A stretch of 64,000 bases of DNA from Pseudomonas bijieensis (GCF_013347965.1 NZ_CP048810.1:6666361-6730360); one strand, 5' to 3'; shown: positions 1-8,341, counted from the first letter of the stretch. A program made the numbers and translations. Notes: generated from the letters alone by a model not told the origin.

Positions 1-61
1 ATGCCAAGGCATTGGGGCTGGACGTTGGGCTGCGGCGAGCCCCTTTCATTTAGTGACCAGC

Positions 62-763
62 TTAACGCTGATAAGCCAAAAGCCGGCGCTCAGCCAATCG
101 GAATACACCCACCAACGCGCACGCCAGCGACATGTAGAGCAGGGCGGCGATGCCATAGGCCTGGAAGGTCTTGAAGGTGGCGGCGTTAACATCTGCCGCG
201 ATTTTAAGGATGTCAGGAACGGTCGCGGTAAAGGCGATGGCCGTGGCGTGCAGGACGAAGATCACTTCGTTGCTGTAGGCCGGAAGTGCCCGGCGCAGCA
301 TGCTCGGTATCAACACCAGAATGAACAATTGGCTGCGGGTCATGCCCAGGGCCAGCGCCGCCTCGATCTCACCGCGTGGGGTGGTGCGCAGTACGCCGGC
401 GAGAATCTCGATGGTGTAGGCGCAGGTGTTCAAGGCCAGCGCCAGGATCACGCAATGCATGCCGTCACGAAAAAACCACCACAGGCTCGGCGACTCCCTG
501 ACCAGGCTCAGGCTTGCCAGGCCGCTGTAGATGATCAGCAGTTGCACGAACAGCGGCGTGCCGCGAAACACCAGGGTGTAAAGCTGTACAGGCAGCGCCA
601 GCCAACGATTGCCGTAGGTGCGAACCAGCGCCAGGGGGATCGCCGCGGCCAGGCCGATAACGGCGGACGTCACTAACAGCCACAAGGTGACGGACAAACC
701 ACTCCAGCGATAACCGTCGGACCAGAGGAAGTTCGGCCCGAACTCTTTGAGTATCTCGATCAT
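62..763 (-). CDS. Amino-acid ABC transporter permease (HisM-like)
   Basis: This 233-residue inner-membrane permease is of the polar amino-acid (HisM/ArtM) type and forms the channel of an ABC importer with the product of the next gene upstream. Several hydrophobic segments are visible, and the EAA-loop region lies around residues 130-160 (GEIEAALALGMTR followed by VLIPSMLRRALPAYSNE), which docks on the ATPase. Its ATG lies in an ATGA overlap with the stop of the upstream permease, so the two are translationally coupled. It belongs to a minus-strand operon with a binding protein, a PfkB kinase and a SIS-domain deglycase, which suggests the substrate is a glycated amino acid (fructosamine) rather than a free amino acid. 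The operon's ATPase gene is not visible and may lie beyond the left edge. Family is certain; substrate is inferred. Confidence 0.88.
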   Translation of the reverse strand: MIEILKEFGPNFLWSDGYRWSGLSVTLWLLVTSAVIGLAAAIPLALVRTYGNRWLALPVQLYTLVFRGTPLFVQLLIIYSGLASLSLVRESPSLWWFFRDGMHCVILALALNTCAYTIEILAGVLRTTPRGEIEAALALGMTRSQLFILVLIPSMLRRALPAYSNEVIFVLHATAIAFTATVPDILKIAADVNAATFKTFQAYGIAALLYMSLACALVGVFRLAERRLLAYQR

Positions 764-1449
764 GACACGCTCCGCCGCGGTTCGATGCTGTAGCGCCGTT
801 CAAGGTGCTTGAGGGCCAGGCTGGAGAGGATTGCAAAGGCCAGGAAGATCGTCGCAATCACCAGGTAGAAGAACATCTGCCTTGAGGTCGCGTTGCCCGC
901 TTGTTTGGCGACCTGAACCATGTCATTGAGGCCCAGCAGCGATATCAGGCCGGCACTTTTCAAGAGCACTTGCCAGATGTTGCCGATGCCAGGCAATGCG
1001 AACCGCATCATCTGCGGCAGGCGGATGCGCCGCAGTACCTGCCAATGACTCATGCCATAAGCCCGGGCCGCTTCCAGTTGGCCGAACGGAATCGCCTGGA
1101 AGGCGCCACGAAAGGTTTCGGCGCAATAGGCACCGTAAATGAAGCCTAAGGTGCCGATCGCAGTGCCGTAAGGGTTCAACTGCCACGACTCGCGGCCGAA
1201 CGCGTCTGCCACCTGGTTGAGTCCGATCTGCGCGCTGTAATAGATCAGCAGCATCAGAACCAGGTCCGGCACACTGCGCACCAGCGTGGTGTAGACCGTT
1301 GCGACCAGCCGTAGCGGCGCCACTGGCGAGAGTTTCGCCAAGGCCCCGAGCAGGCCAAGCACGATGGCGACGCAGGCGGCCCACGTGGCCACTTGGACGG
1401 TCAACCACGCACCCTGGAAAATGAGATAGCCGTACCCTTCGAGAAACAT
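760..1449 (-). CDS. Amino-acid ABC transporter permease (HisQ-like)
   Basis: This 229-residue integral membrane permease pairs with the following gene. The EAA loop is clear (GQLEAARAYGMSHWQVLRRIRLPQ, roughly residues 125-150), and the surrounding hydrophobic stretches fit the usual five-helix HisQ topology. It starts 24 bp after the binding-protein stop and overlaps the next permease by 4 bp, the standard order SBP-HisQ-HisM. The gene neighbours point to uptake of a glycated amino acid or opine-like sugar-amine conjugate. That substrate is an inference from FrlB/FrlD-like genes in the same operon, and a basic amino acid is the alternative. Confidence 0.88.
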   Translation of the reverse strand: MFLEGYGYLIFQGAWLTVQVATWAACVAIVLGLLGALAKLSPVAPLRLVATVYTTLVRSVPDLVLMLLIYYSAQIGLNQVADAFGRESWQLNPYGTAIGTLGFIYGAYCAETFRGAFQAIPFGQLEAARAYGMSHWQVLRRIRLPQMMRFALPGIGNIWQVLLKSAGLISLLGLNDMVQVAKQAGNATSRQMFFYLVIATIFLAFAILSSLALKHLERRYSIEPRRSVS

Positions 1450-1473
1450 GCTTTCGGGCTCCGCGCGGGTGGT

Positions 1474-2244
1474 TTATTTCGGCGAAATGTCGAAGTCGAA
1501 GTACTTTCTGGCGATGCGCTCATAGGTGCCGTTGCGGTGCAGCCGTTCGAGCGCCTGATTGATTTCTCCGGCCAGCGCGGTATCGTTTTTACGCAAACCG
1601 ATGCCGGTGCCCGGACCGAAGATCTCCGGTGACTTGACCACCTCGCCGGCATAGCCGAAGCCCTTGCCCATCGGCTTTTTCAGTAGGCCTTCGGAGACGG
1701 CGATGGCATCGTCGAACGCCGCATCCAGCCGACCGTTGATCAAGTCCGAATAGGTCAGGTCACTGCTTTGATAAGGCACCACTTCCACACCCTTAAGGCC
1801 CCACATCCGCTTGGCATAGGTTTCGAACACGCTGCCTTGTTGCACGCCGATGCGCTTGCCGCGCAAGGATTCGGCCGTGGGTTGCAACTGGCTGCCTTGC
1901 GGGGCCACCAGGCGTGCCGGGGTGTCGTACAGGGTGTTGGAGAAGGCGATTTCGGCTTTGCGGGCTTCAGTGATCGAGAGGGCGGAGAGTATCCCGTCGA
2001 ATTTCCTGCCCTTGAGGGCCGAGATCATGCCATCGAAGGCGTTTTCGACCCAGACGCAACGGCGTTGCAACTCGCTGCACAGGCTTTCGCCCAGCTCGAT
2101 ATCGAAACCTGTCAGCGAGCCGTCCGGTCGCTTGGACTCAAAGGGCGGGTAGGTGGGGTCGACCCCGAAACGCAGCTCTTCGCTGGCGCCCCAGGTCATC
2201 AGCGGGCTGGCCACAAGCAACAAACCGATCAGACATTTTTTCAT
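1474..2244 (-). CDS. Periplasmic amino-acid-type binding protein of the fructosamine operon
   Basis: This 256-residue solute-binding protein is of family SBP_bac_3 (lysine/arginine/ornithine type). The ATG at 2244 is chosen because it gives a clean Sec signal peptide (MKKCLIGLLLVASPLMTWGA) directly before the mature start EELRFGVDPTYPPFESK. The longer reading upstream gives arginine-rich sequence unlike any secretion signal. The family motifs GFDIELGESLCSELQRRCVW and NGRLDAAFDDAIA are present. It lies between the kinase gene and two permease genes and delivers the ligand to them. It may bind a fructosyl amino acid, as SocA-type proteins do for Amadori opines; that is inference from context. 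Confidence 0.87.
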   Translation of the reverse strand: MKKCLIGLLLVASPLMTWGASEELRFGVDPTYPPFESKRPDGSLTGFDIELGESLCSELQRRCVWVENAFDGMISALKGRKFDGILSALSITEARKAEIAFSNTLYDTPARLVAPQGSQLQPTAESLRGKRIGVQQGSVFETYAKRMWGLKGVEVVPYQSSDLTYSDLINGRLDAAFDDAIAVSEGLLKKPMGKGFGYAGEVVKSPEIFGPGTGIGLRKNDTALAGEINQALERLHRNGTYERIARKYFDFDISPK

Positions 2245-2306
2245 CGACAGGGTATCCACGATAGGTTGGTAGAACCGTCCCGGAAAGGGGGGCGGGGCAG
2301 CACGCA

Positions 2307-3161
2307 TCAGCCTTGATTGTTCAAGGCGTGTTTCAGTTCTTCGGCGCGTTGGGTGTCTACGGTTCGTCCATGGCCAAAGCCACCGTCCCAGCCGCACACC
2401 TGGCCGGCATGATCGACGCCCCGTGCAAGGCACCCGGCGAGGCTGTGCCGGGCTTGCCATGCCAACAGGAACGCGGCGATAAAGCCGTCGCCGGCGCCCA
2501 TGCTGTCGACGAACGCGCAGGGCCTCGCGGCCTGTTCATACACACCCTGTGCATCGACTGCGAGAGCGCCTTGGGCGCCACGGGTGATGACTACCGTCGC
2601 CGGGCCCATCGCCCGCATCGAATCCGCCAGTTCACGCGCTTCGCTTGACGACAGATCGGCCGACGAAAAAAAAGCGATGTCCACTTGCTGGATCAGCGCC
2701 TGCCAATCGAACTCGACCCAGTTGTCCGAGAAGTCGAATGACAGGCAGCCACTGGCCTGGCGAATCTTCGCCAGTTGGCTTTCAAGACCGCTGTAGAGGC
2801 TGCTGTGTGCCAGCGGGAATTGCGCGAGATAGGCCAGGTCGTCAGCATCGAGTCGCAGTTGACGACACACGCCCGGATCGCTGCCAAGAAACACCCGTTC
2901 GCCCGCGATACTGTCGACACACGCCCAGCCATTGGCCCCCATCAGCGTTCTGCAGCGCGATGCATCGACGCCTTCCTGTTGCAGGCAATCGAGCAGGTAC
3001 TGGCCGTGCCGGTCATCACCAACGCAGCCCAGGTAGGCACTGCGAGCACCCAGCCGGGCGGCAAATACCGAGACGTTGAGTGCATTGCCACCGGGGTATT
3101 CGATGTTCCGGTCCAGGTACACATCCAGGGTGTTGTCGCCGACCGCGATCAGGCTGGCCAT
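2307..3161 (-). CDS. frlD: PfkB-family sugar kinase, fructoselysine 6-kinase-like
   Basis: This 284-residue PfkB/ribokinase-fold kinase closely follows the pattern of E. coli FrlD: GDNTLDVY near residues 8-15, PGGNALNV at 23-30, the YLGCVGDD segment at 43-50, and FDFSDNW around 142-148. The anion-hole/catalytic GAGD motif is at 222-225. It would phosphorylate the C6 hydroxyl of an imported fructosamine. The ATG at 3161 has a GGAG Shine-Dalgarno at good distance; the longer reading to 3182 would need GTG. It starts 2 bp after the stop of the SIS deglycase gene, so the two enzymes are coupled. FrlD function is inferred from sequence resemblance plus the FrlB-like neighbour. Confidence 0.8.
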   Translation of the reverse strand: MASLIAVGDNTLDVYLDRNIEYPGGNALNVSVFAARLGARSAYLGCVGDDRHGQYLLDCLQQEGVDASRCRTLMGANGWACVDSIAGERVFLGSDPGVCRQLRLDADDLAYLAQFPLAHSSLYSGLESQLAKIRQASGCLSFDFSDNWVEFDWQALIQQVDIAFFSSADLSSSEARELADSMRAMGPATVVITRGAQGALAVDAQGVYEQAARPCAFVDSMGAGDGFIAAFLLAWQARHSLAGCLARGVDHAGQVCGWDGGFGHGRTVDTQRAEELKHALNNQG

Positions 3162-3163
3162 GC

Positions 3164-4177
3164 TCAGTACTCCGTTTTCCACATGTAGCGGCGCGTTGTC
3201 AGCGGCTGCTGGTGCCAGACGGCGAGATGCGCGGCAATGCGCTCCACGGCGATGCCGACGATGTACGGCGCGACAATGGCGCGGATCTCTGGATCGATGC
3301 CTTCCATCGGGAAGTCCTTGGCGTCATAGACCATGACCCGTCCGGTGTACCGCTGGCAGAAGCGCACGACGCGCTCCATTTGTGCGCGACTGGGGTCTTC
3401 GCCTAGCAGCAGGAGCAGGGGAGTGGTCGCGTCGATGGCTTCGAACGGGCCATGGAAAAACTCGGCAGCTTCCACTGGCAGGCAATGCAGCCACTGGCTT
3501 TCCATCACCACGCAGACGCCGAATACGTAGGCGGTGGTGAACATCGGACCCGAGGCGAGGAAGTACATCACGCGATCATCTTTATACAAGCTTGCCTCTT
3601 CGATGGCGCGCCGGTCGTTATTGATCGCCGCATCGGCGAGTGCCTGTGGCAGTGCCTTGAGCGAGCGAGTGAGCTTGTCCAGCAACGGCCAGCCTTCGCG
3701 CTTGGCCAGGATCCCGCCGACCAATGCCTGGAGGATCATGAAGCAGCCGAAGTACGCCTCATCGGTACGTCCCAGCAGGAAGCAATGTTGAACAGCCTGG
3801 GCCAGCGGCAGCTCGGCGGTTTGTGTCACGCCTACGGTGAGGCAGGGTTTGTCTCGCAGGAAATGGGCGGCGGCGATGGTCTCCTGGGTGGTCCCGGACT
3901 TGGAGGCGAGGACCACCAAGGTGCGTTCATCCAGGCGCGGCGGGTCGATATCCATGAACTCGGCCGGGAAGTAACGGCGCACTTCCAGTGTATGGCTGTA
4001 GCGCTCGAGCCAGTATTGCAAGCCGAGCATGATGCGGTTGGGAGCACCGCAGCTGACGAAGTAGATGCGGTCGATCCGCGTGGCCAGTTCTTGGCCAAAC
4101 TGCTGGGCGTCGTCGACGATTTGCACGGATTGCTGCAAGGAAGTGATGAATCCTTCCCGATTGAACTGGATCGCCAT
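3164..4177 (-). CDS. frlB: SIS-domain fructosamine 6-phosphate deglycase (FrlB-like)
   Basis: This 337-residue protein has two SIS (sugar isomerase) domains, as in GlmS C-termini and FrlB. The first sugar-phosphate loop is RIYFVSCGAPN at residues 37-47, followed by the serine/threonine-rich LASKSGTTQET at 90-100. The later EFFHGPFEAI segment carries the glutamate/histidine region used by FrlB-type deglycases. FrlB splits fructoselysine 6-phosphate into glucose 6-phosphate and lysine. An AGGAG Shine-Dalgarno precedes the ATG. It is the first gene of the operon, opposite the GntR regulator, and is followed after 2 bp by the kinase that would make its substrate. The exact amine partner is unknown. 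Confidence 0.82.
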   Translation of the reverse strand: MAIQFNREGFITSLQQSVQIVDDAQQFGQELATRIDRIYFVSCGAPNRIMLGLQYWLERYSHTLEVRRYFPAEFMDIDPPRLDERTLVVLASKSGTTQETIAAAHFLRDKPCLTVGVTQTAELPLAQAVQHCFLLGRTDEAYFGCFMILQALVGGILAKREGWPLLDKLTRSLKALPQALADAAINNDRRAIEEASLYKDDRVMYFLASGPMFTTAYVFGVCVVMESQWLHCLPVEAAEFFHGPFEAIDATTPLLLLLGEDPSRAQMERVVRFCQRYTGRVMVYDAKDFPMEGIDPEIRAIVAPYIVGIAVERIAAHLAVWHQQPLTTRRYMWKTEY

Positions 4178-4232
4178 GTGAGCTCCTGGAGGCTTTGTTG
4201 CGGTGGCTCATGTGACTGTTCATGATCACCGT

Positions 4233-4291
4233 TTAGACCAAAAGCTATACCATGAAAAATACCAATACAAGGCTTTTTCTCCATGGTCTAA
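4233..4291. promoter_or_regulatory. Candidate GntR/UTRA operator half-sites
   Basis: The 251-bp gap between the divergent frlB-like operon and the GntR gene holds three related half-sites: TAGACCA at 4234-4240, TATACCA at 4246-4252 and TGGTCTA at 4284-4290. The outer pair forms an exact inverted repeat (TTAGACCA...TGGTCTAA) about 44 bp apart. HutC-type GntR regulators commonly read GT-N-TA-N-AC sites, so these are good operator candidates. No footprint evidence exists here. Confidence 0.45.
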
Positions 4292-4428
4292 TGGGCTGCC
4301 TGAGCGGTTTTCAAGGTATGCACCGGGCCGTTTTTTTGTTCTCATGATCAAGCTGGCGGGTTTGCGACGGTTTTCCGGTGGTCATTGTTGCAATGCCGCG
4401 GCAGAAAAAATAATCCAGGATGTAGACC

Positions 4429-5220
4429 ATGAAAGTTCTTCCTTCCAAGTCCTCCGATGTGGCCCTCCTGGCGCCTGAACGCAAGCAGGTCGCCTGGCAG
4501 GCCGTCCAGGCGCTGCTGGAAATGCTGGAGCGTCCGGAGTTCGGACCGACTGAGCGAATTCCGGCGGAACGGGACCTGGCCGAGCACTTGGGCATCAGCC
4601 GGATGACACTGCGAAAGGCTCTGCAAACGTTGATCGACCGTGGAGTCCTGGAGCGCCGGGGCAATCGCGGCACCTTTGTGACCGCGCCAGGCGTCGAGCG
4701 GCCCCTCAATACCGTGGCCCGCAAAGGTATCGCCGAAGTGGTGGAGCAAGCTGGGGCCAGGCCTGGCAGTAAATTGCTCTACTTCGAACAAACCCAGGCC
4801 AGTGCCCGCGTGGCGAAACTGCTGAAGATCCAGGAAGGCGACACGTTGCTGACCATCAGGCGCCTGCGCACTGTGGATCAAAAGCCATTCTGCATCGAGA
4901 CCAGCTACATCCCGGCCGCCCGTGCACCGGAACTGGTGGCGGGAGACCTGGTCGAGGGGGCCTCGTTGTATGCGTTGTTGTTATCGCGCTACCAGATAGA
5001 AATGGAGAGCGACGAGGGCACGCTGAGCATCGCTACGATGAACGACCAGGAGGCGCGCTTGCTCGAGGTCGAGCCCGGGACGGCGGCGCTGGTCTACCGG
5101 GGTGTGATCTTTGATCGTCAAGGGCAGCCGGTGGAATACCTGGTCTCGATCAACCACCCCCAACGTGTGGTATTCAAGCTGGCGGACAGTCGGGTCAATA
5201 GTTTCCATACGGATCTTTAG
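4429..5220 (+). CDS. GntR-family (HutC/UTRA) transcriptional regulator
   Basis: This 263-residue regulator has an N-terminal winged helix (about residues 20-90, with RIPAERDLAEHLGISRMTLRKAL and the wing RRGNRGTFV). A C-terminal UTRA effector domain follows (about 105-250, with TSYIPAA and the late LVYRGVIFDRQGQPVEYLVS segment). UTRA domains bind sugar phosphates or small amines. It is divergent from the fructosamine operon and probably represses it, released by the substrate or its 6-phosphate, as FrlR does. Its likely operators lie in the shared intergenic gap. Family assignment is firm; ligand is inferred. Confidence 0.9.
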   Translation: MKVLPSKSSDVALLAPERKQVAWQAVQALLEMLERPEFGPTERIPAERDLAEHLGISRMTLRKALQTLIDRGVLERRGNRGTFVTAPGVERPLNTVARKGIAEVVEQAGARPGSKLLYFEQTQASARVAKLLKIQEGDTLLTIRRLRTVDQKPFCIETSYIPAARAPELVAGDLVEGASLYALLLSRYQIEMESDEGTLSIATMNDQEARLLEVEPGTAALVYRGVIFDRQGQPVEYLVSINHPQRVVFKLADSRVNSFHTDL

Positions 5221-5265
5221 TCCAGGACCGGATGCTCGATCTGTTCGCTTATTTGTGTAGCGAAT

Positions 5266-5295
5266 CGCCGCTGATCCCTGATCAGGCTCGCGGCG
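5266..5295. terminator. Possible bidirectional terminator hairpin
   Basis: CGCCGC at 5266-5271 pairs with GCGGCG at 5290-5295 around a loop that itself contains the TGATC/GATCA inverted pair. It sits between the convergent ends of the GntR gene and the sugar-binding-protein gene. There is no clear T-run, so the assignment is weak. Confidence 0.35.
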
Positions 5296-5313
5296 AAATG
5301 TTTAGTCTTGGCG

Positions 5314-6240
5314 CTACTTGTAATGTTGTTCGAACACCGCCAACTGCTCAGGCTTGATCAACTGAAAGGGCACCCAGACGTCCGTTTCCACCGGTTCTCC
5401 CTTGATCATCTTGAGCGCTGCTTGTACCGCGCTGTTCGCCTGGGCCTTGGGATCCTGGAATACCGAGGCGACCAGCATCCCGCGCTTGATTGCCGCCAGG
5501 CCGTCAGGCAAGCCGTCGATGCCGACGATCGCAATCTCGCCCTTGGCTTTGCCGGCCTGCTGCAAGGCCATGGCCGCACCGATGGCCATCTCGTCGTTGT
5601 TGGCGACGATGGCGTCGAAACGGCTGCCCGCCAATAGCCAGTTACTGGTCAGGTCCATCCCTTTGTTGCGCTGCCACTCGGCACTCTGTTGCTCGACAAT
5701 CTTGATCCCGGGATAATCCTTGAGCACCTGTTTGACGCCTTCGGTGCGGTCGTGGGTGGCGTTTTGCGCCAGGTCGCCCATGATGATCGCCAGGTTGCCC
5801 TTGCCTCCGAGTTTTTCGGCCAGGTAGCGCATTTGCAGCTGTCCGGCCTCAATGTCATTGGACGCCACCGTGACGACGCCTTTGGGCAGGGTGCGCTCGT
5901 CCGGGTGACGGTTGACGTAGACCAGCGGCGTCTTCGCTTCGACCGCCGCGCGGGTGATGTTGGCCGTGGCGGAGGTGTCCACCGGCAGGACAATGACCGC
6001 ATCCACTTTCTGGTTGATAAAGCCCTGGACCTGGTTGAGTTGGCGCACCACATCGCCCTGGGCGTCCTCGAACTGGATCTGCACGTTTTCCTTTTTCGCG
6101 GCCGCGTCCAGGCCGTTACGCACGTAGGTCATGAAGTTGTCGTCGACCCTGGCGATGCTGACGCCGATGCGATAGTCGGCGACGGCCCACTGGCTCAAGA
6201 GCAACAGCAGGGTGGCGAAAAGCAGTTTGCAACGACGCAT
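5314..6240 (-). CDS. Periplasmic sugar-binding protein (RbsB-like), orphan
   Basis: This 308-residue type I periplasmic binding protein (ribose/inositol/galactose group) has a Sec signal peptide of about 21 residues ending WAVA-D. The mature protein starts YRIGVSIARVDDNFMTYVRNG, a typical RbsB opening. Further family segments are VDAVIVLPVDTSA, the hinge-side YVNRHPDERTL and IVANNDEMAIGAA. A good AAGGA precedes the ATG. It is the last gene of a three-gene operon with an isomerase and a Gfo/Idh dehydrogenase. No permease or ATPase is linked to it in this window, so it must use a distant importer or serve signalling or chemotaxis. The ligand is probably a cyclitol or pentose/hexose. Confidence 0.88.
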   Translation of the reverse strand: MRRCKLLFATLLLLLSQWAVADYRIGVSIARVDDNFMTYVRNGLDAAAKKENVQIQFEDAQGDVVRQLNQVQGFINQKVDAVIVLPVDTSATANITRAAVEAKTPLVYVNRHPDERTLPKGVVTVASNDIEAGQLQMRYLAEKLGGKGNLAIIMGDLAQNATHDRTEGVKQVLKDYPGIKIVEQQSAEWQRNKGMDLTSNWLLAGSRFDAIVANNDEMAIGAAMALQQAGKAKGEIAIVGIDGLPDGLAAIKRGMLVASVFQDPKAQANSAVQAALKMIKGEPVETDVWVPFQLIKPEQLAVFEQHYK

Positions 6241-6333
6241 GATGGTTTTCCTTTTGTTGTTATGAGTTGAAACGTCATCAATAGGTAAAAATGTGCATCG
6301 CGTTCCGAGTGATATCCGTGCAACGCGCTGACG

Positions 6334-7125
6334 TCATCCATCAAGCGTGAAGGCCTGCTTGAAACGCTCGAGGGCGACTTCGCCGTCACCGCTGGCCCAG
6401 CCTTCGAGGCCGACGACACCGCTGTATCCTATGCCGAACAAAGCCCTGGCAATGGCGCGATAGTGGATTTCACCGGTGCCGGGTTCCATGCGGCCAGGCA
6501 CGTCGGCGACCTGGATTTCGCCGATGGCGCTGGCGGCGCGCTGGATCAGTTCGATCAGGTTTCCTTCGCCGATCTGTGCGTGATAGAGGTCCAGGTTCAT
6601 CTTCAGGTGCGGGCTGCCCACGGCCTCGATCAGCGCCAGGGTATCTTCAGCGCGGGCGAACGGCGTACCGGGGTGATCGACTTCGGTGTTGAGGTTTTCC
6701 AGCAGGAATACCCGACCCGCGTCTTCGCCCAGGCGAGCGATTTTTTCCAGCGTCTTGCAGGCACTCAGCCACATGCGACCGGTAGTCTGGGCAACGGGCT
6801 TGACCGGCAAGCCCTGATCCCCCAGGCCCGTGCCATGCAGGTTCAGGCTTGGGCAACCCAATCGAGCGGCGACGGCCAAGGATTCCTGGGCGCTGCCGAG
6901 CAGTTGCTGGATACCCTCGGGATCGGTCAGGTTGCCCGAGATATAGCCGGTCATGGAGGTGAAATCCGCGCCAGTCGCTACGAGGGCCTGGATGTCTTTG
7001 GTCGTCCAGTTCCATATCTCGACGCTGAAGCCCAGCGCGTGGATGCGTTTGACCCGCTCGGCAAAGGGCAGGTCGAGAAAGGCCATCTCGGCGCTGACCG
7101 CCAGCTTGAACGGTATGAAACTCAT
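6334..7125 (-). CDS. TIM-barrel sugar isomerase (hydroxypyruvate isomerase/IolI-like)
   Basis: This 263-residue protein belongs to the xylose-isomerase-like TIM-barrel family (AP endonuclease 2 fold). The hallmark metal-site strands are visible: NLHGTG near residue 115, LLENLNTEVDH near 155, MNLDLYHAQIGEGN near 190 and the final VGLEGWASG. The ATG at 7125 overlaps the TGA of the upstream dehydrogenase in ATGA, so the pair is translationally coupled. Relatives interconvert hydroxypyruvate and tartronate semialdehyde or isomerise keto-inositols. With the Gfo/Idh partner, inositol-like or keto-sugar catabolism is the best guess. The exact substrate cannot be told from sequence. Confidence 0.82.
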   Translation of the reverse strand: MSFIPFKLAVSAEMAFLDLPFAERVKRIHALGFSVEIWNWTTKDIQALVATGADFTSMTGYISGNLTDPEGIQQLLGSAQESLAVAARLGCPSLNLHGTGLGDQGLPVKPVAQTTGRMWLSACKTLEKIARLGEDAGRVFLLENLNTEVDHPGTPFARAEDTLALIEAVGSPHLKMNLDLYHAQIGEGNLIELIQRAASAIGEIQVADVPGRMEPGTGEIHYRAIARALFGIGYSGVVGLEGWASGDGEVALERFKQAFTLDG

Positions 7126-8144
7126 GAACGGGCTCCTTGCACGCGCACCGGTGTGCCCTGTTGGAAGGACTCGATGCAAGCGCGGGCGATGGCCAGTGCC
7201 GCTCGGGCATCTTCGCCGCTGGCCAGGGGTTTTTCGCCGCTGCGCACGCAACTGACGAAATGGTTGAGCTCGGCCACATAAGCATCACGCAGCAAGTCGG
7301 TGTCCATGCGCTGGGTGTCGGCCTGGACCCCATTGGCCAGGTAGCGCAGCAGGTCCGAGTCGTTGACGTTGCCCATGGTCAGCATGCCCGCGCTGCCGAA
7401 CACTTCGCCCCGGACATCGTAGCCATAGACTGCCTGGAAATTGGCCTCGGCCGTGGCGATGGCGCCATTGTCGAAACGGATCGTGACCACCGCCGTGTCG
7501 AGAAATCCTTTGTCCTTGTAGGCCGGTGCGATCAGCGCATCGGCCATCACAAAAACTTCAATCGCCTCGGCGCCGGGGTTCAGGTAGCGCAGGGTATCGA
7601 AGTCATGGATCAGGGTTTCCAGGAAGATCACCCATTGTGGTGAGGCGGCCGGGTTGTTCAGCGCCGGGTCGCGGGTCAATGAGCGCAGCAGTTGTGGCGT
7701 ACCGATCCGGCCGGCAACCACGTCCAGATGAGCTGTGCGGAAGCTTTTGGCAAAGCGGCGGTTGAAGCCGACCTGGAGGGTCACCCGTGCATCGGCAGCC
7801 GCGGCGATGGCGCGGTCAGCTTCGTCCAGGGTGATCGCCATCGGTTTTTCACAGAACACGCCTTTGCCGGCCCGGGCCGCACTGATCACCAGCTCGGCAT
7901 GGCTGCGTGCCGGGGCGGCAATCAGCACAGCGTCGATATCCGGATCATCGAGCAATTGCTGTGGATCGGTATAGACCTTCTGCACGTCCAGTTCTGCCGC
8001 CAGGCGCGCGGCTTGGCCGGGGGTAGGGTCGGCGATGGCGGCGAGGCATGCGCCAGGGATGTGCCGGGCAGCGCTCAGGCCGTGAAAACTGCCCATGCGG
8101 CCGGCGCCGATGAGGCCAAGGCGGATGATCTTGGATGTGCTCAT
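7122..8144 (-). CDS. Gfo/Idh/MocA-family NAD(P) oxidoreductase (IolG-like)
   Basis: This 340-residue dehydrogenase has an N-terminal Rossmann motif GLIGAGRMG near residues 8-16, the catalytic lysine motif EKP, and a later histidine/aspartate pair (IHDFDTLRYL) typical of myo-inositol 2-dehydrogenases. The ATG at 8144 is preferred: GGGAG stands 8 nt upstream, whereas an ATG two codons earlier is too close to it. It is the first gene of a sigma-54-type operon, about 55 nt downstream of the predicted start site, and overlaps the isomerase gene by 4 bp. It probably oxidises a polyol or inositol; the substrate is not determined. Confidence 0.87.
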   Translation of the reverse strand: MSTSKIIRLGLIGAGRMGSFHGLSAARHIPGACLAAIADPTPGQAARLAAELDVQKVYTDPQQLLDDPDIDAVLIAAPARSHAELVISAARAGKGVFCEKPMAITLDEADRAIAAAADARVTLQVGFNRRFAKSFRTAHLDVVAGRIGTPQLLRSLTRDPALNNPAASPQWVIFLETLIHDFDTLRYLNPGAEAIEVFVMADALIAPAYKDKGFLDTAVVTIRFDNGAIATAEANFQAVYGYDVRGEVFGSAGMLTMGNVNDSDLLRYLANGVQADTQRMDTDLLRDAYVAELNHFVSCVRSGEKPLASGEDARAALAIARACIESFQQGTPVRVQGARS

Positions 8145-8210
8145 GAACATGACTCCCTTTATTGTTTTTACGACTCGGCGATAAGAACGTCCTCGTCTGG
8201 ATAGGTGGGG

Positions 8211-8227
8211 AGCAAGCGCTGTGCCAA
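8211..8227 (-). promoter_or_regulatory. Sigma-54 (-24/-12) promoter of the sugar operon
   Basis: On the minus strand the sequence reads TTGGCACAGCGCTTGCT: GG at -24 (8225-8224), exactly ten bases, then GC at -12 (8213-8212). This matches the RpoN consensus TGGCAC-N5-TTGCW almost perfectly. It faces the Gfo/Idh gene that starts at 8144, and a sigma-54 activator gene is divergent on the other side. Confidence 0.8.
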
Positions 8228-8274
8228 AAATTAAGCTATTGATATTCAAGGTGTTTTATTCTGAATGGTTCGAA

Positions 8275-8330
8275 TATGTGTTCATTTTGATTACATGTCT
8301 ATACTGGCATGTCAAAAATATAAACACGTG
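8275..8330. promoter_or_regulatory. Candidate upstream activator site
   Basis: Between the sigma-54 promoter and the activator gene lies an imperfect dyad: TTTTGATTACATG on the left and CATGTCAAAAA on the right around TCTATACTGG. The flanks TGTTC and AAACA extend it loosely. It is 60-100 bp upstream of the -24 element, the usual place for an enhancer-binding protein. It may also overlap the activator's own promoter. Confidence 0.35.
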
Positions 8331-8341
8331 GTCGGATAATA

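Noticed and set aside
1..61. Possible start of an ABC ATPase gene at the left edge
   Set aside because: Minus-strand ATGs at 49 and 12 give too few residues to judge and no ATPase opening is visible.
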